The position numbers and the translations under genes are program-made. The notes beneath the pieces were generated by a model. That model was given only the letters and a program-made list of their open reading frames with translations, was not told the origin of the DNA and searched no databases. From Ignavibacteriales bacterium (GTDB taxonomy: Bacteria > Bacteroidota > Ignavibacteria > Ignavibacteriales > Ignavibacteriaceae), in the NCBI GenBank assembly GCA_015709675.1, contig CP054182.1, positions 1,405,448 through 1,469,447 on the forward strand: DNA of 64,000 bases. Direction: 5' to 3'. Every line of letters starts with the position of its first letter. Position 1 is the first letter of the stretch. Shown piece after piece: positions 23,482-34,600 of the stretch.

Positions 23482-25941
23482 ATGACCAGACATATTGCAG
23501 CCCTGATGCTGATAAGTTTTTCGCTCTTTGCACAGGCCCCCAACTTTCAGAACTTTGAAGGGAAAATTACCGGCAAGGTGATTGACTCCCTGGATAAATC
23601 GCCGCTCGAATACGTTAACCTGGTTCTCACGAATCAGAAGGATGGTTCAATAGCCGCCGGAACCATTACCAGTCCCAAAGGCACATTTACCCTTGATAAA
23701 CTGACTCCTGGAAAGTTTGATCTTTCTGTTTCTTTTATCGGATATCAGACCCGTGTATTCAAGGATCTGTTAATCACCCCGAAGAATCCTTCAATTGATT
23801 TTGGCACTTTGCTGCTTGTGCCAAGTTCGGTAAATCTTGATGAAGTGGTGGTTAACGCTGAAAAAGAACTGATTACCAATCATCTTGATAAAAAAGTAAT
23901 TACGGTTGATAAAGACCTCACCTCGGCAGGGGGTACGGCAACTGATGTTCTGCAGAATGTTCCCTCTATTCAGGTGGATGCTGACGGCACAGTTTCTTAT
24001 CGGGGCAACACAAATCTTACGATACTCATTGACGGGCGCCCCGCGGGAATGAGCGGCCTGAGCGCATCGGATATACTGGCACAGATTCCTGCAAGCAACA
24101 TCGAGGCCATTGAACTGGTGACTAATCCGAGTGCAAAGTATGATCCTGAAGGCACAGCCGGCATTATCAATATAAAACTGAAGAAAAAAGGAAACAACGG
24201 CTTTAACGGTGTTGCCTCCGTTAACGCGGGAACCGGAGATAAATATAACTCATCGATCAATTTTAATCTGAAGCAGGGGGAGTTTAATTTCTTTGGCAAT
24301 TATGACAACAGATTTAATTACATGAATTTTTCATCGGAAACCTTCCGAGAAAATTATCTGAGCGGAGGAACAACATTCCTTGATCAGTATACAGCCGGAA
24401 CCAACCGTTTCCAGAATCATACGGCGGGTTTTGGCGCTGATTATTATTTCAGCGAACGGGCTACTCTTACTCTTGCATATCAGTTCCGCTGGTTCTCTCC
24501 CGCGTTCCGCAACACGCTTGAGAATGAAAATTTTAATGCTGCCAATACCCTCATGCGCTCATATATCCGCAAGACTACGGCAGACCGTGAGATGGAGTCA
24601 AACAACTTCACCATGACCTACAAGCGTACTTTCGAAAAGAAAGACCGCGAACTGCTTACTGACGTAATGTACAATTCATTCTCCATGGACCGGGATGAGG
24701 AGATATATACACAGGATACGGATGTAATGACCGGCACGGGCCTTGATCCCTTTATGACCAATGGTATATCAATAAACAGCAATAAACAGTGGGTTATTCA
24801 GACCAATTATATTGAGCCGTTTTCGGATAAAACAAAACTAGAAGCTGGTTTTAAGAGCCAGATAAAGAATCTTTCAACGAAGAATGATTCATATAATCTT
24901 CTCGGCGGAAGCTGGGTTGAAGATGCAACGCAGAAAAATTATTTTGATTACGACGAGCAGATTCATGCTGTTTACGCTACGCTGACCAGTGAAATCGGGA
25001 AGTTTAAATATCTGCTGGGTCTCCGCGGGGAGCAGCTTATTGCCGAGGGAAATGTTACCTCACAGAATCAGAAATTTGAAAGTGATTATTTTCAGGTATA
25101 TCCTTCAGCACATGTCGGATATAACCTTGCGCAGGGGAATGACCTGCTCCTTAGTTACAGTAAGCGCGTTGACCGCCCGAATAACCGTCAGTTAAATCCC
25201 TTCCGCGATGTGGCTGATTCAACGTTTATTGTTGCCGGTAATCCGAACCTGAAAGCGCAGTATACCGATGCGCTTGAGTTTGAATATCAGGGTACGTTCG
25301 GATTCACCTCGCTGACAGCAAGTTTGTTTTATAAGCAGACGGGTGATATTATCTCCATGGTCAGCTCCATGCAGCCGGACGGCGCGCTGTATTCAACGTT
25401 TGAAAATATTGCTGATGGTAAAAACATCGGTACGGAACTGGTTCTTATACAGCCGCTTGCAAAGTGGCTCCGGTTAAGCGCAACCTATTCTTATTATCAG
25501 GCAAGCGTAAAGGGAGGCACTGCGGCTAATCCGATTGATAATAAAGGCAACAGCTGGACAACAAGAGTTAACGCAAACTTTGTTATATCTCCTGATTTCA
25601 CCCTTCAGCTGGTGGGAATGTATAATTCACCATCAATTTCGATGCAGATGGGTTTTGGCGGCGGAGGAAGTACCGTGATGGCGCAGGGTAAGGTGAAGGA
25701 AATGTATGGTATTGATCTTGCCGGAAAGAAAGACTTTTTTGAAGGAAAGCTCTCTCTTACCGCGCGTGTGAGTGATATATTCAATACCAGGAAGTTTGCA
25801 TCAGAGGGAACCGGTGCGGGATTTTATCTGAATACTACCAGGAAGTTTGATTCACGGGTTGTATATCTTGGCCTGAGCTACCGCCTTGATACCAAATACC
25901 GCGAAAGAAGAATTAAAACGACCGGCGAAGACGAAATGTAA
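23482..25941 (+). CDS. TonB-dependent outer-membrane receptor
   Basis: An 819-residue outer-membrane protein. After a signal peptide (to about residue 18, LFAQ), residues 28-115 form a carboxypeptidase-regulatory-like beta-sandwich (KITGKVIDSLDKSPLEYVNLVL). A plug follows at about 120-220 (TATDVLQNVPSIQVDADGTVSYRG, NPSAKYDPEGTAGIINIKLKK), then a beta-barrel of the OMP_b-brl_3 type to the end. It lacks a canonical SusD partner downstream, so it is not a standard polysaccharide-utilisation pair. The ligand cannot be deduced. Energy would come from TonB-ExbBD. The gene stands alone with repeat DNA after it. Confidence 0.9.
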   Translation: MTRHIAALMLISFSLFAQAPNFQNFEGKITGKVIDSLDKSPLEYVNLVLTNQKDGSIAAGTITSPKGTFTLDKLTPGKFDLSVSFIGYQTRVFKDLLITPKNPSIDFGTLLLVPSSVNLDEVVVNAEKELITNHLDKKVITVDKDLTSAGGTATDVLQNVPSIQVDADGTVSYRGNTNLTILIDGRPAGMSGLSASDILAQIPASNIEAIELVTNPSAKYDPEGTAGIINIKLKKKGNNGFNGVASVNAGTGDKYNSSINFNLKQGEFNFFGNYDNRFNYMNFSSETFRENYLSGGTTFLDQYTAGTNRFQNHTAGFGADYYFSERATLTLAYQFRWFSPAFRNTLENENFNAANTLMRSYIRKTTADREMESNNFTMTYKRTFEKKDRELLTDVMYNSFSMDRDEEIYTQDTDVMTGTGLDPFMTNGISINSNKQWVIQTNYIEPFSDKTKLEAGFKSQIKNLSTKNDSYNLLGGSWVEDATQKNYFDYDEQIHAVYATLTSEIGKFKYLLGLRGEQLIAEGNVTSQNQKFESDYFQVYPSAHVGYNLAQGNDLLLSYSKRVDRPNNRQLNPFRDVADSTFIVAGNPNLKAQYTDALEFEYQGTFGFTSLTASLFYKQTGDIISMVSSMQPDGALYSTFENIADGKNIGTELVLIQPLAKWLRLSATYSYYQASVKGGTAANPIDNKGNSWTTRVNANFVISPDFTLQLVGMYNSPSISMQMGFGGGGSTVMAQGKVKEMYGIDLAGKKDFFEGKLSLTARVSDIFNTRKFASEGTGAGFYLNTTRKFDSRVVYLGLSYRLDTKYRERRIKTTGEDEM

Positions 25942-26533
25942 TTGAATTATGAATTATGAAGTATGAATTATGAATTGGAGAGCGGTTTAACCCCAGTGAG
26001 AGAAAGGCGCGGTATTTAACGCGCCTTCTCTTTTTAATGGCACACTGATCGTAAACAGATGCTATAGCAGCTCGGATATTTGCGGATCGAAAGTTGCTTC
26101 GGAAAGTTTCCCGCAGATTTCGCAGATAAACGCAGAGTATAGTCTTCTAAATGGGGTGCGGATTAAACAGATGCTAAAGCAGCGCTGATATATGCGGATC
26201 GGAGGCGCTCAGGAAAGTTTTCCCGCAGATTTCGCATATGAACGCGGAATTCTTTGTGCCTTAGGATCTTTGCGCGAGCCGTAAACAAAGGAAGACAATT
26301 TTTCCGCTGATCAGGTTCTTCCAAATAGCCCGCGGATTATACGGATGCTAAAGCAGCACGGATATATGCGGATCGGAGGCACTCAGGAAAGTTTTCCCGC
26401 AGATTTCGCAAATAAACGCAGAGTATAGTCTTCTAAATGGGGTGCGGATTAAACGGATGCTAGAGCAACACGGATATATGCGGATCGGATAAGAAGAATT
26501 CTGCATTCTTCATTATCCACTATCCATTATCAA
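25942..26533. repeat. Intergenic repeat field with four copies of a ~110-bp unit
   Basis: No gene. Four imperfect copies of a unit begin at about 26043, 26161, 26336 and 26453. Each opens with (g)attaaacGgatgctaaagcagc-type sequence, continues with ggatatatgcggatcgga, and ends with cccgcagatttcgcaaat plus aacgcagag. The second copy has an insertion with tttgcgcgagccgtaaac. Phrases overlap with the repeats at 1714-1975 and 7069-7222. AAT-rich low-complexity words occupy both edges. Confidence 0.75.
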
Positions 26534-28213
26534 TTATTTCATCTTTGCCCAGGTATCTTTAAGAGTGACCGTCCTGTTGAAGACTAATTTTTCTGCTGTT
26601 GTGTATTTCGTGTCAACGCAAAAGTAGCCGTTCCGCTCGAACTGAAATGTTGCTCCCGGTTTGGCGTCTTTCACAAATGGCTCAGCCACTGAGCTGCCAA
26701 GAATTTCCAGCGAGTTTGGGTTTATATATTCCTTGTAATCTTTTTCTTTTTCGCTGCCCGGATCTTCCGTGGTGAAGAGACGGTCGTAGAGACGCACTTC
26801 AACCGGGACTGCATGTTTTGCTGATACCCAGTGAATAGTTCCTTTTACTTTTTTCTGTGAAGTACCGGTGCCGCTGCGGGTCTCGGGGTCGTAGGTGCAG
26901 CGGAGTTCAATGATTTCACCTGCTTCATTTTTTACGACTTCTTCACATTTGATGATATATGCATAGCGCAGACGCACTTCCATACCTGGCGCGAGACGGT
27001 GATATTTTGGGACGGGCACTTCCATAAAATCACCCTGTTCTATATATAACTCCCTGGTAAAAGGAATCATACGTGTGCCCATGGCGGAATCTTCGGGATT
27101 ATTAATGCCTTCAAGTTCTTCGGTCAGGTCTTCGGGATAATTGGTCAGAACAACCTTAAGTGGTTTGAGCACTCCCATAACCCGCTGAGCTTTTTTGTTC
27201 AGGTCTTCACGGATTGCATATTCAAGCAGTGCAATATCAGTAAGGGCATCACGCCGGGCAACCCCGATAATATCCGCAAAGTTGCGGAGTGATTCTGGTG
27301 TATATCCTCTTCTTCTCATGCCGCTGATGGTTGGCATGCGCGGGTCATCCCATCCGTCCACATAATTATTTTTTACCAGTTCAAGCAGTTTCCGTTTGCT
27401 CATTACGGTATAGCTGAGGTTCAGCCGGGCGAACTCAATTTGCTGCGGATGATAAACACCAAGCTCATCAAGAAACCAGTCATAAAGCGGCCGGTGGTTT
27501 TCAAACTCAAGTGTGCAGATGGAGTGGGTGATGCCTTCCAGGGAGTCCTCAATGCCATGAGCCCAGTCGTAGGTCGGATATATACACCATTTGTTCCCCT
27601 GGCGGTGATGTTCCGCGTGAACGATCCTGTACATTATCGGGTCGCGCAGGTTTATGTTTGGTGATGCCATATCAATTTTTGCACGGAGTGTTTTGGCGCC
27701 GTTTGGGAATTCACCATTTCGCATTCTTGCGAAAAGGTCAAGGTTTTCTTCAACGCTTCTGTTCCGGTAAGGGCTGTCGGTACCGGGCTGAGTGAGTGTG
27801 CCTCTGGTGGCGCGGATTTCATCTCCGTTTAGTTCGCACACATACGCTTTTCCCTTTTTAATCAGGTCAACCGCATATTCGTACATCTGCTCAAAATAGT
27901 CGGATGCATAAAAGAGGCGGTCTTCAAAATTGCCCCCAAGCCAGCGCACATCCTCAACAATGGAGTCAACATACTCCTGCTCCTCTTTTTCCGGGTTGGT
28001 ATCATCAAACCGCAGATTGAACTTCCCCTTATAATCCTCTGCCAGCCCGAAGTTCAGGCAGATAGACTTTGCATGACCGATATGAAGGTAGCCATTTGGC
28101 TCGGGCGGAAAGCGGGTATGAACCCTTCCGTTCCATTTATTGGTTTTCAGATCTTCGTCAATGATTTCTCTGATGAAGTTCGATTTTTTCTGCGGTTCAG
28201 AAGCTAAGCTCAT
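26534..28213 (-). CDS. glnS: Glutaminyl-tRNA synthetase
   Basis: A 559-residue class I aminoacyl-tRNA synthetase, the usual length (E. coli 554). [17 protein letters not shown] contains HIGH at 44-47, and the KMSKS-equivalent VMSKRK lies at about 270-275. [15 protein letters not shown] and the C-terminal anticodon-binding beta-barrels ([24 protein letters not shown]) are present and separate it from glutamyl-tRNA synthetase. It charges tRNA-Gln with glutamine, so the organism need not rely only on the amidotransferase route for Gln-tRNA. It is monocistronic; the 28214-28634 gap upstream is shared with the giant-protein operon on the other strand. Confidence 0.97.
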   Translation of the reverse strand: MSLASEPQKKSNFIREIIDEDLKTNKWNGRVHTRFPPEPNGYLHIGHAKSICLNFGLAEDYKGKFNLRFDDTNPEKEEQEYVDSIVEDVRWLGGNFEDRLFYASDYFEQMYEYAVDLIKKGKAYVCELNGDEIRATRGTLTQPGTDSPYRNRSVEENLDLFARMRNGEFPNGAKTLRAKIDMASPNINLRDPIMYRIVHAEHHRQGNKWCIYPTYDWAHGIEDSLEGITHSICTLEFENHRPLYDWFLDELGVYHPQQIEFARLNLSYTVMSKRKLLELVKNNYVDGWDDPRMPTISGMRRRGYTPESLRNFADIIGVARRDALTDIALLEYAIREDLNKKAQRVMGVLKPLKVVLTNYPEDLTEELEGINNPEDSAMGTRMIPFTRELYIEQGDFMEVPVPKYHRLAPGMEVRLRYAYIIKCEEVVKNEAGEIIELRCTYDPETRSGTGTSQKKVKGTIHWVSAKHAVPVEVRLYDRLFTTEDPGSEKEKDYKEYINPNSLEILGSSVAEPFVKDAKPGATFQFERNGYFCVDTKYTTAEKLVFNRTVTLKDTWAKMK

Positions 28214-28449
28214 GATATTATAGTATAGTAAAATTCATAAAAACTGGGATTTGGTTCCGGCCCATACCATGGGGAAATCGAAGGGACTCCCGCCATCAGA
28301 ACTATGCCGTTAAAAACAGACTTCAAAATTACGCCAATGGCCTTATGAAAAAAAGCTGTTTTTCAGTGGCGGAGGTATTTGTTCCTGCTCACATTTTGGG
28401 GCCGGAAAGGCATTTTTGATGATAAAATGAACAAAAAGCGTTAAAAGAA

Positions 28450-28479
28450 TTTGCTTTTACAGGAATTATTTATACTTTG
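28450..28479 (+). promoter_or_regulatory. Candidate promoter of the giant-protein operon
   Basis: TTTG at 28450-28453 and TATACTTTG at 28471-28479 approximate the Bacteroidota TTTG / TAnnTTTG pattern with a one-base deviation in spacing. The leader to the chosen ATG at 28635 would be about 150 nt. The rest of 28214-28634 shows nothing else I can name. Confidence 0.35.
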
Positions 28480-28634
28480 CCCCCTAGTCTCCCCAAAATT
28501 CCTGCTCTAAGACGGCTCCAGGGATTTTTAACCCGGAGTCCCCTCTGAGATTCGATTTCGTGGTCGAATTTGTGTGTGTAAATCAAATTTTTCGAGTAAA
28601 ATATAATTCTTCGTACAGAATTACAGGAAAGTAC

Positions 28635-31600
28635 ATGAAGAAACTAATTCTTTTGTGTTTGTTTATCGCTTTGTCCTCATCCATGACCGGACAGAGTTCA
28701 CAGTGGTCGGCAGTTCTGAGCATCGAGCCATATCCCACATCATTCCTCACAGTCTGGCAGTCAAATCCAGGCACATCCGGCTTTACTGCTGTTTATACCG
28801 GTACAACCGCTGTTGACTACCGGCTTCAGGTGACGCTCAAAAATGACCGAAACAAGGAACTGATCCGGGGAAGGAGTCCGCTTGAAAGTTTTACAAGCGG
28901 CCCCGACACCAGATTCTATCAGAGCAGTGACCTGCTTACCTGGAGCGATATCACCTATGATAATACCACATTTCAGCAAATAATAAGAACAAACCGCTTT
29001 CCTGAGGGGGATTATACCCTCAATGTCAAAATCTTTGCTTCCAACGGCTCAACACTGCTGGCTGAGGCTACGGGGAATTTTACTATCATTTATCCTGACT
29101 CACCGGTACTCTTTGGTCCTCAGAATCAGAGTACTGTTGATTTTTCTGCTCCTCTATTCACCTGGGCTCAGGTAAATCTCCCGGTAACAATTACCGCAAC
29201 GTATGATCTGCGGATCGTTGAACGGCTCAGCGGTCAGTCTCCCACTCAGGCACTCAGGGTTAACCCGGCTCATCACTCAGAGGATGTTTCTGTAACAGGC
29301 AGTTATTATGTCTATCCTGCCGATGCGCTTCCTTTTGTAAACGGAAAGGAATATGTCTGGAGAATCCGTGTGCTGGACGAAAATGGAGATCCGCTTACTT
29401 CAAATGACGGCAACAGTGAGTTCTGGACGTTCACCTTTTTCAGTCCGAATACTCCCGGTTCTACACTGCCTTTCAACTCAGTTGAAATTGAGAGAAACGT
29501 TGCCTGGTTCAGTGATTTTTCTCAGACGCAGATTACTGCTGATGAACAGAATTATATAGTTAACGGAGCAACCACTCTTAACATACGGCTGTCGGACGGA
29601 GTTACCCGCGAATTTCCCGCAATGGCAGTGAATCTTGCTTTCAGAAAAGACAGATACAGCCCCTTTATCTTCAGTTCAGGAAGCATTTCAGCGGATATAC
29701 CCGAAGGCACACTTCCGGCTGAGTTAATAACTACCCACTTTAAGCCGCAGGGAATTGAATATAACACCGATGATAAACTCTTCCTGAAAGGGCAGGCACA
29801 GATACCAGGGGGAAGGTCTCCTATTCTTATCCCCGGCATCGTACGTATTAAACCGGGGGGAATTCTTGATGCAACAATCAGGCACCGCAGCGGCGGAAGC
29901 GGGGGCTCAGGCGGCGGCGGTTCTTCCGGATATATACAGTCACCTGATAACGGTCCCGGTGATGCTTTTGCGAGCATCGGCGGATTTGTTGGCATAGGCA
30001 GTAATCCCGTTACATCAGCCTCTCCTGTTCTGAATAACGGTAAGGACTTATTCGCGGGAGCTTTCTTAAAGAACAGGCTTGAAGGGGAGCCGATATATAC
30101 TTTTGGCAACTCTGCAGTACGAATTAATATTACTGAATATGAACTTATTTATCCGGAGGCAGTTGCCAAATTCGCCGGTGAAGTAATCATCTTTAATAAC
30201 CAGCTGGCAGCCAAAATAAGTAATATCCGCTTTAATGCTGCCGGAGAACTGACCGGAACCATCGATACAACCAATCCGCTCAATATGAATTTTATTTCCT
30301 CTGAAGCGGGTAAATATCAGCTGAGTATTCAGGGTGTAAGCGGAACCTTTAGTTACGAACCTGTTTCTCAGGTATCCTCAATTGATTTAACCCTCAAGAA
30401 TGCCAAATTTGTTACGAATGTTGCTAATATATTCAGTCAGACCTTCACCGGTTCTGCAGCCGTAACAGCCAATCTGGTTCACTCTTCCACTTCTCCGGAT
30501 CAAAACGGATTTCAGATTTCAAGTCTGGGCTCTTTCACCACCGAAGTCACAACTCTTACAAATCATGCTGTGGCATTCGGGCCGTCGTATCATTTAGGCA
30601 TTAACAGTCTTACTCTGGATTCTCTTACCTATTCAGGCGGTAATTTTGACTTTAAGATGACCATGTCTCTGATACCGAAGCTGCCGGGGCTTCAGCTGAG
30701 CGCCGCCGCTATTGACGGCATCACATATACAAAACGCGGTATTGCCCTGCCGGGTATATATTCCAGAGCCCTTGGATCAGATGTTACCGGAGGAAACAAC
30801 CGGAATATAGACGGATACAGTGTAACCTTTTCGAAAATTTCAGCGAGTGAGGTTTTATATAACGGAGGAACCACTAATCCCGGACTGACGGTTGAGGCGG
30901 GGATACGATTCCTTAATTTCCCTACAGGATCAAGCGAAGACCTTTTCACGCTTGATATACCGGCTAATGCAGAATTTTCCCGTACCGGTTTTTCCATTAC
31001 AATACCCGCAAGAAACTTCACCAGTTCATTCATTGCCATTCCCGGCGGGCTGAGTTTTAATCTTGCCAGCATGCAGGGTACCATTGGCGGTACTCTGAGC
31101 AATGGAGTATATACATATACTTCAAATATAACAGCCAAAGGGAAGCTTTCTCTTCCTTCCGGAGTATTTGGTGCATCAGCGGAAGAAGAACTTGATCTTA
31201 GCGCTGCAAATTTCCGTCTGAACGGCAGAGGAATAGTTACAGGCTCTGCTTCAAATATCAGCAAGCAGAACGCACCGAAGGTTGGCTTATTCACCATTAC
31301 CTCAGCAAATAATTTTGAAATCTTTTTCGATGCTGTAAACGATACCCAAAAGGTAACCATGGGGCGCAGCGGCAGGATGAATCTTGAACCGCTGACAGGG
31401 ACCAGTACCGATGCAAGTGTTGATTTCAGATTTGACCTGATAGCCAACGAGTTTCAGTCACTGAGCGGAACGGTTTCAGGAACACTGAATATCAATCTAC
31501 CCGCCAGCGGCTCCGGTTTTACGCTTAAAGCAACCGGTGTGAGAGTTGATAAAAACGGAATCTCAGTAACCGGCAGGCAGAACGTGCAGTTCGGATCTGA

Positions 31601-34600
31601 GACTGATCTGAGTGCAACTGCCTCACAGGTATTGTTTTCATTTACTGATGCTGCTCTTGCTTCAGGCAAAATTGTCATTGATAAAGGATTTGCCATCCGC
31701 GCTGATCTGAGAGGAGGCGATAATAGTCCGGTATTTACATTCGGGAACAAGAACTCCGCTGCTCCCGGATATGACGGAGTTAACATAAATACTCCGGATA
31801 ATACCGAATATACATCCTCGGGAATCAATATACCTTCAGGCAACGACAGTATATTTGTAAGCATTGACGGAATAATATATAAAGGAACTGTTGTCTATAA
31901 TCAGTTTGTGGGAAGTTTCTCCCCCTTAAAGGCAAAGTCAGGTAATGCTGAACTGCTGATACGCGGTATACAGTTCGGGACTATTACCAGCAGCGGACTG
32001 ACCATAGACCGGAGTGCACTGCCGGTACTTCCTGAAAAGATCGCACTGCTGAACAACAGTATCGCGGAAATCAAGATTAAAGATGGCAGCAGCTATCTGG
32101 TCGACTATACGCATGAATCCGGCGGTATCAGAATTAAAACCAAGCCAAATACTCCGCTGAATGTTAACTTCAATGTAATGAAGTTCAATAACGATAATGT
32201 TGCTCCTGCAGTACCGGTAACGCTTGACCTGCTGCTTGACAAAAACAACTATGATATCATTGACGGAACCATCAGCGCGGATATACCGGGTAATCAGCTC
32301 GTTGCGTTTATGCTTTCGCGTAAGGAGATTCCTGCTTCGCTGAGGAATTTCAGATACGCAAAGAATGCTTCAGGACTTTATGAGCTGACGTTCGGCTCTG
32401 TCATACGGCTGTTTAATCAGGAGGTTAATGCCGGAACTAACCTTGTTAATCTGCAGGTTGACGGCTCTGGTTTACTGACCGGAGATGTAAGTCTGACCAG
32501 CACACGGAGAGCATCGTTCGGACATGACAGCAATAACGGAGCCCGTCTTGCTCTTAATATGGATACTGTGAGCGGTTCTTTCCAGACACAGCTCCTTAAT
32601 TTTGCTACGCCTGATTATGAGTTTACTATTAAAGGCGGTCTGAAGTTTCTTCTGCGGCCAACTCCTTCTTTTCTCTACAAGGGAATAAATGCACGGTTTG
32701 TCGTAACCCACGGCAACATTCAGATTAACGATGTTACCACTGATGATTTTGGTTCAGACAAGCTGGATCTCGGCAGATTAAAAATACTCTTCTCTGCAAT
32801 GAGAGTTCCTTCGCTGAATTACGTCAATAATAAATGGATTTTTGCAATTGAACTTGACGGAAGTTACCACTTTGATATATCGGGGTCCGAACTCAAAGTA
32901 CCCTCCGTCAAGAAAATGACGTATAAGAGCAGCGGATTCACTCTGCCTGAAGTTCAGATTAATAATCTTGAAGAAAGCCCATCACCATTGAGCGTGAGCG
33001 GTTATTCTGTTCAGGTAAGAAACTTCAGATCAGGCTCGCTTGCAATTCAATCTTTTGCTCCGGCCCTGGTAAACTCTCAGCTGCCGAACGCAAACATGAA
33101 GTTTGATCTTACCATTTCATCATCACAATTCCCTGAATCATGGCCTGCGGATTTGCGCGGCATGAAATTCTATATGCAGAATGCTTCGCTTAATACGCAG
33201 GGTCTGCTTACCGGAAAATCGGATGCGCAGAAATTCCTGAATCCAAAAACGCTTACATTTGCTGCCAACCGCACCGGACTTCAGCTGGACAGTGTTTTTG
33301 CCCAGTTTGGTGCAACTTCAGCAGGTGCGCAGACTTTAGCAGCCGGTATCAATGGCGGGCTGATTGTGCCAAAGGAACTGAGAGGAGTAAACGCAGATGC
33401 AGTTGTACCTCTTGCAAATTCTCTCAATCTTGCGGCAAACGGTGACATTACCGGGGTCGTATTTGCCAAAGGTGTCGGCGCGCTTCAGAGCTTCCTGAGA
33501 ATGGGAAGAATCGCAATTGATGTGGCACCGCTGCAACTGAGAATGAATTTTAATGTGACCTCTGATACTGCCTCGGTGTTAATGTGGAACTTTAACCGTG
33601 CCGGGTCAAAAATCTATTTGTGGGCGAAGAACGGACTCAGCTATTGGATTAACCGCACCGGCAACTTCTGGGTTTTCAATCTTGGAACAGAAAAGTTTGA
33701 GCAGGGGACTAATGTTTTATTTGGTAATGTTAATTTCTTCCTCCCCGTAGGCAAGGAATCGCTTACCCTCTTTTCACCCGGCGGCAATTCTGTACTTACC
33801 CATGAAGGTATAGAGGTAAAAAATGCCTCCCTTACGCTTGATGGTCGAAATGCACCGCTTACAGGTACACTTCGCGTTAGTGATAAAGATTTTTCCATTC
33901 TTGGAGGAAGTCTGACCCACAAAGGTGCACTCGCTGCAGAGGTGGCGGCAGGCGCAGGATGGACTTACTGGAAACTTCGTGATACTAATTACACTCTGAC
34001 CTGGCATTCCTCTGCATTACTAAGAGTAAAGAGTTTTACTCTTTCTGCTGATGGCGTCCAGCTGCGGGATTCAATCTCAGCGGATCTCCGTTCCAATAAT
34101 CAGACGTATAAATATCTTTCACTTTCAGTTAAAAATAATCCCGTCATTTCATTGCCGGCGTTATCACTTACCGAGCCGCAGCTATTCGATATATACAAAG
34201 GCACAACGCGTACTGCGTATATTGACCACAATGGTATAAACATAGTTGCTCTGCCTATCCCCCGGGTTCCTGAACGGCTTGTGCTTGGAAATGAGGCGAA
34301 TGCCTATATCGTACTTAAAAACGGTACAAACGAACTGGTTAATTCCCAGGAAGTTTCAAACGGAGTGAGATATACTAATAAACCGGGGCAGACACTGCGT
34401 CTGGTGGTCCCTGGACTGAAATACGGCCAGACCACAGATCCGGAGTTTACCCTTACTTCTCTTGATGTAACAGTAAATAAATCGAGTTTTGCATTTGTTT
34501 CCGGAACGGTATCAGTTCAGGCGGCTGCTGGTCAGGTGCTGCTTGATCTTTCAGGAAGAGGCATACCATTCCAGGTAACAGGAATTAAATATACTTCAGG

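Noticed and set aside
26034-26500. CRISPR array
   Set aside because: The repeats are about 110 bp, imperfect and not separated by uniform unique spacers, and there are no cas genes.
28560-28634. GTG-started N-terminal extension of the giant protein
   Set aside because: It would place 25 residues before a textbook signal peptide that begins at ATG 28635.
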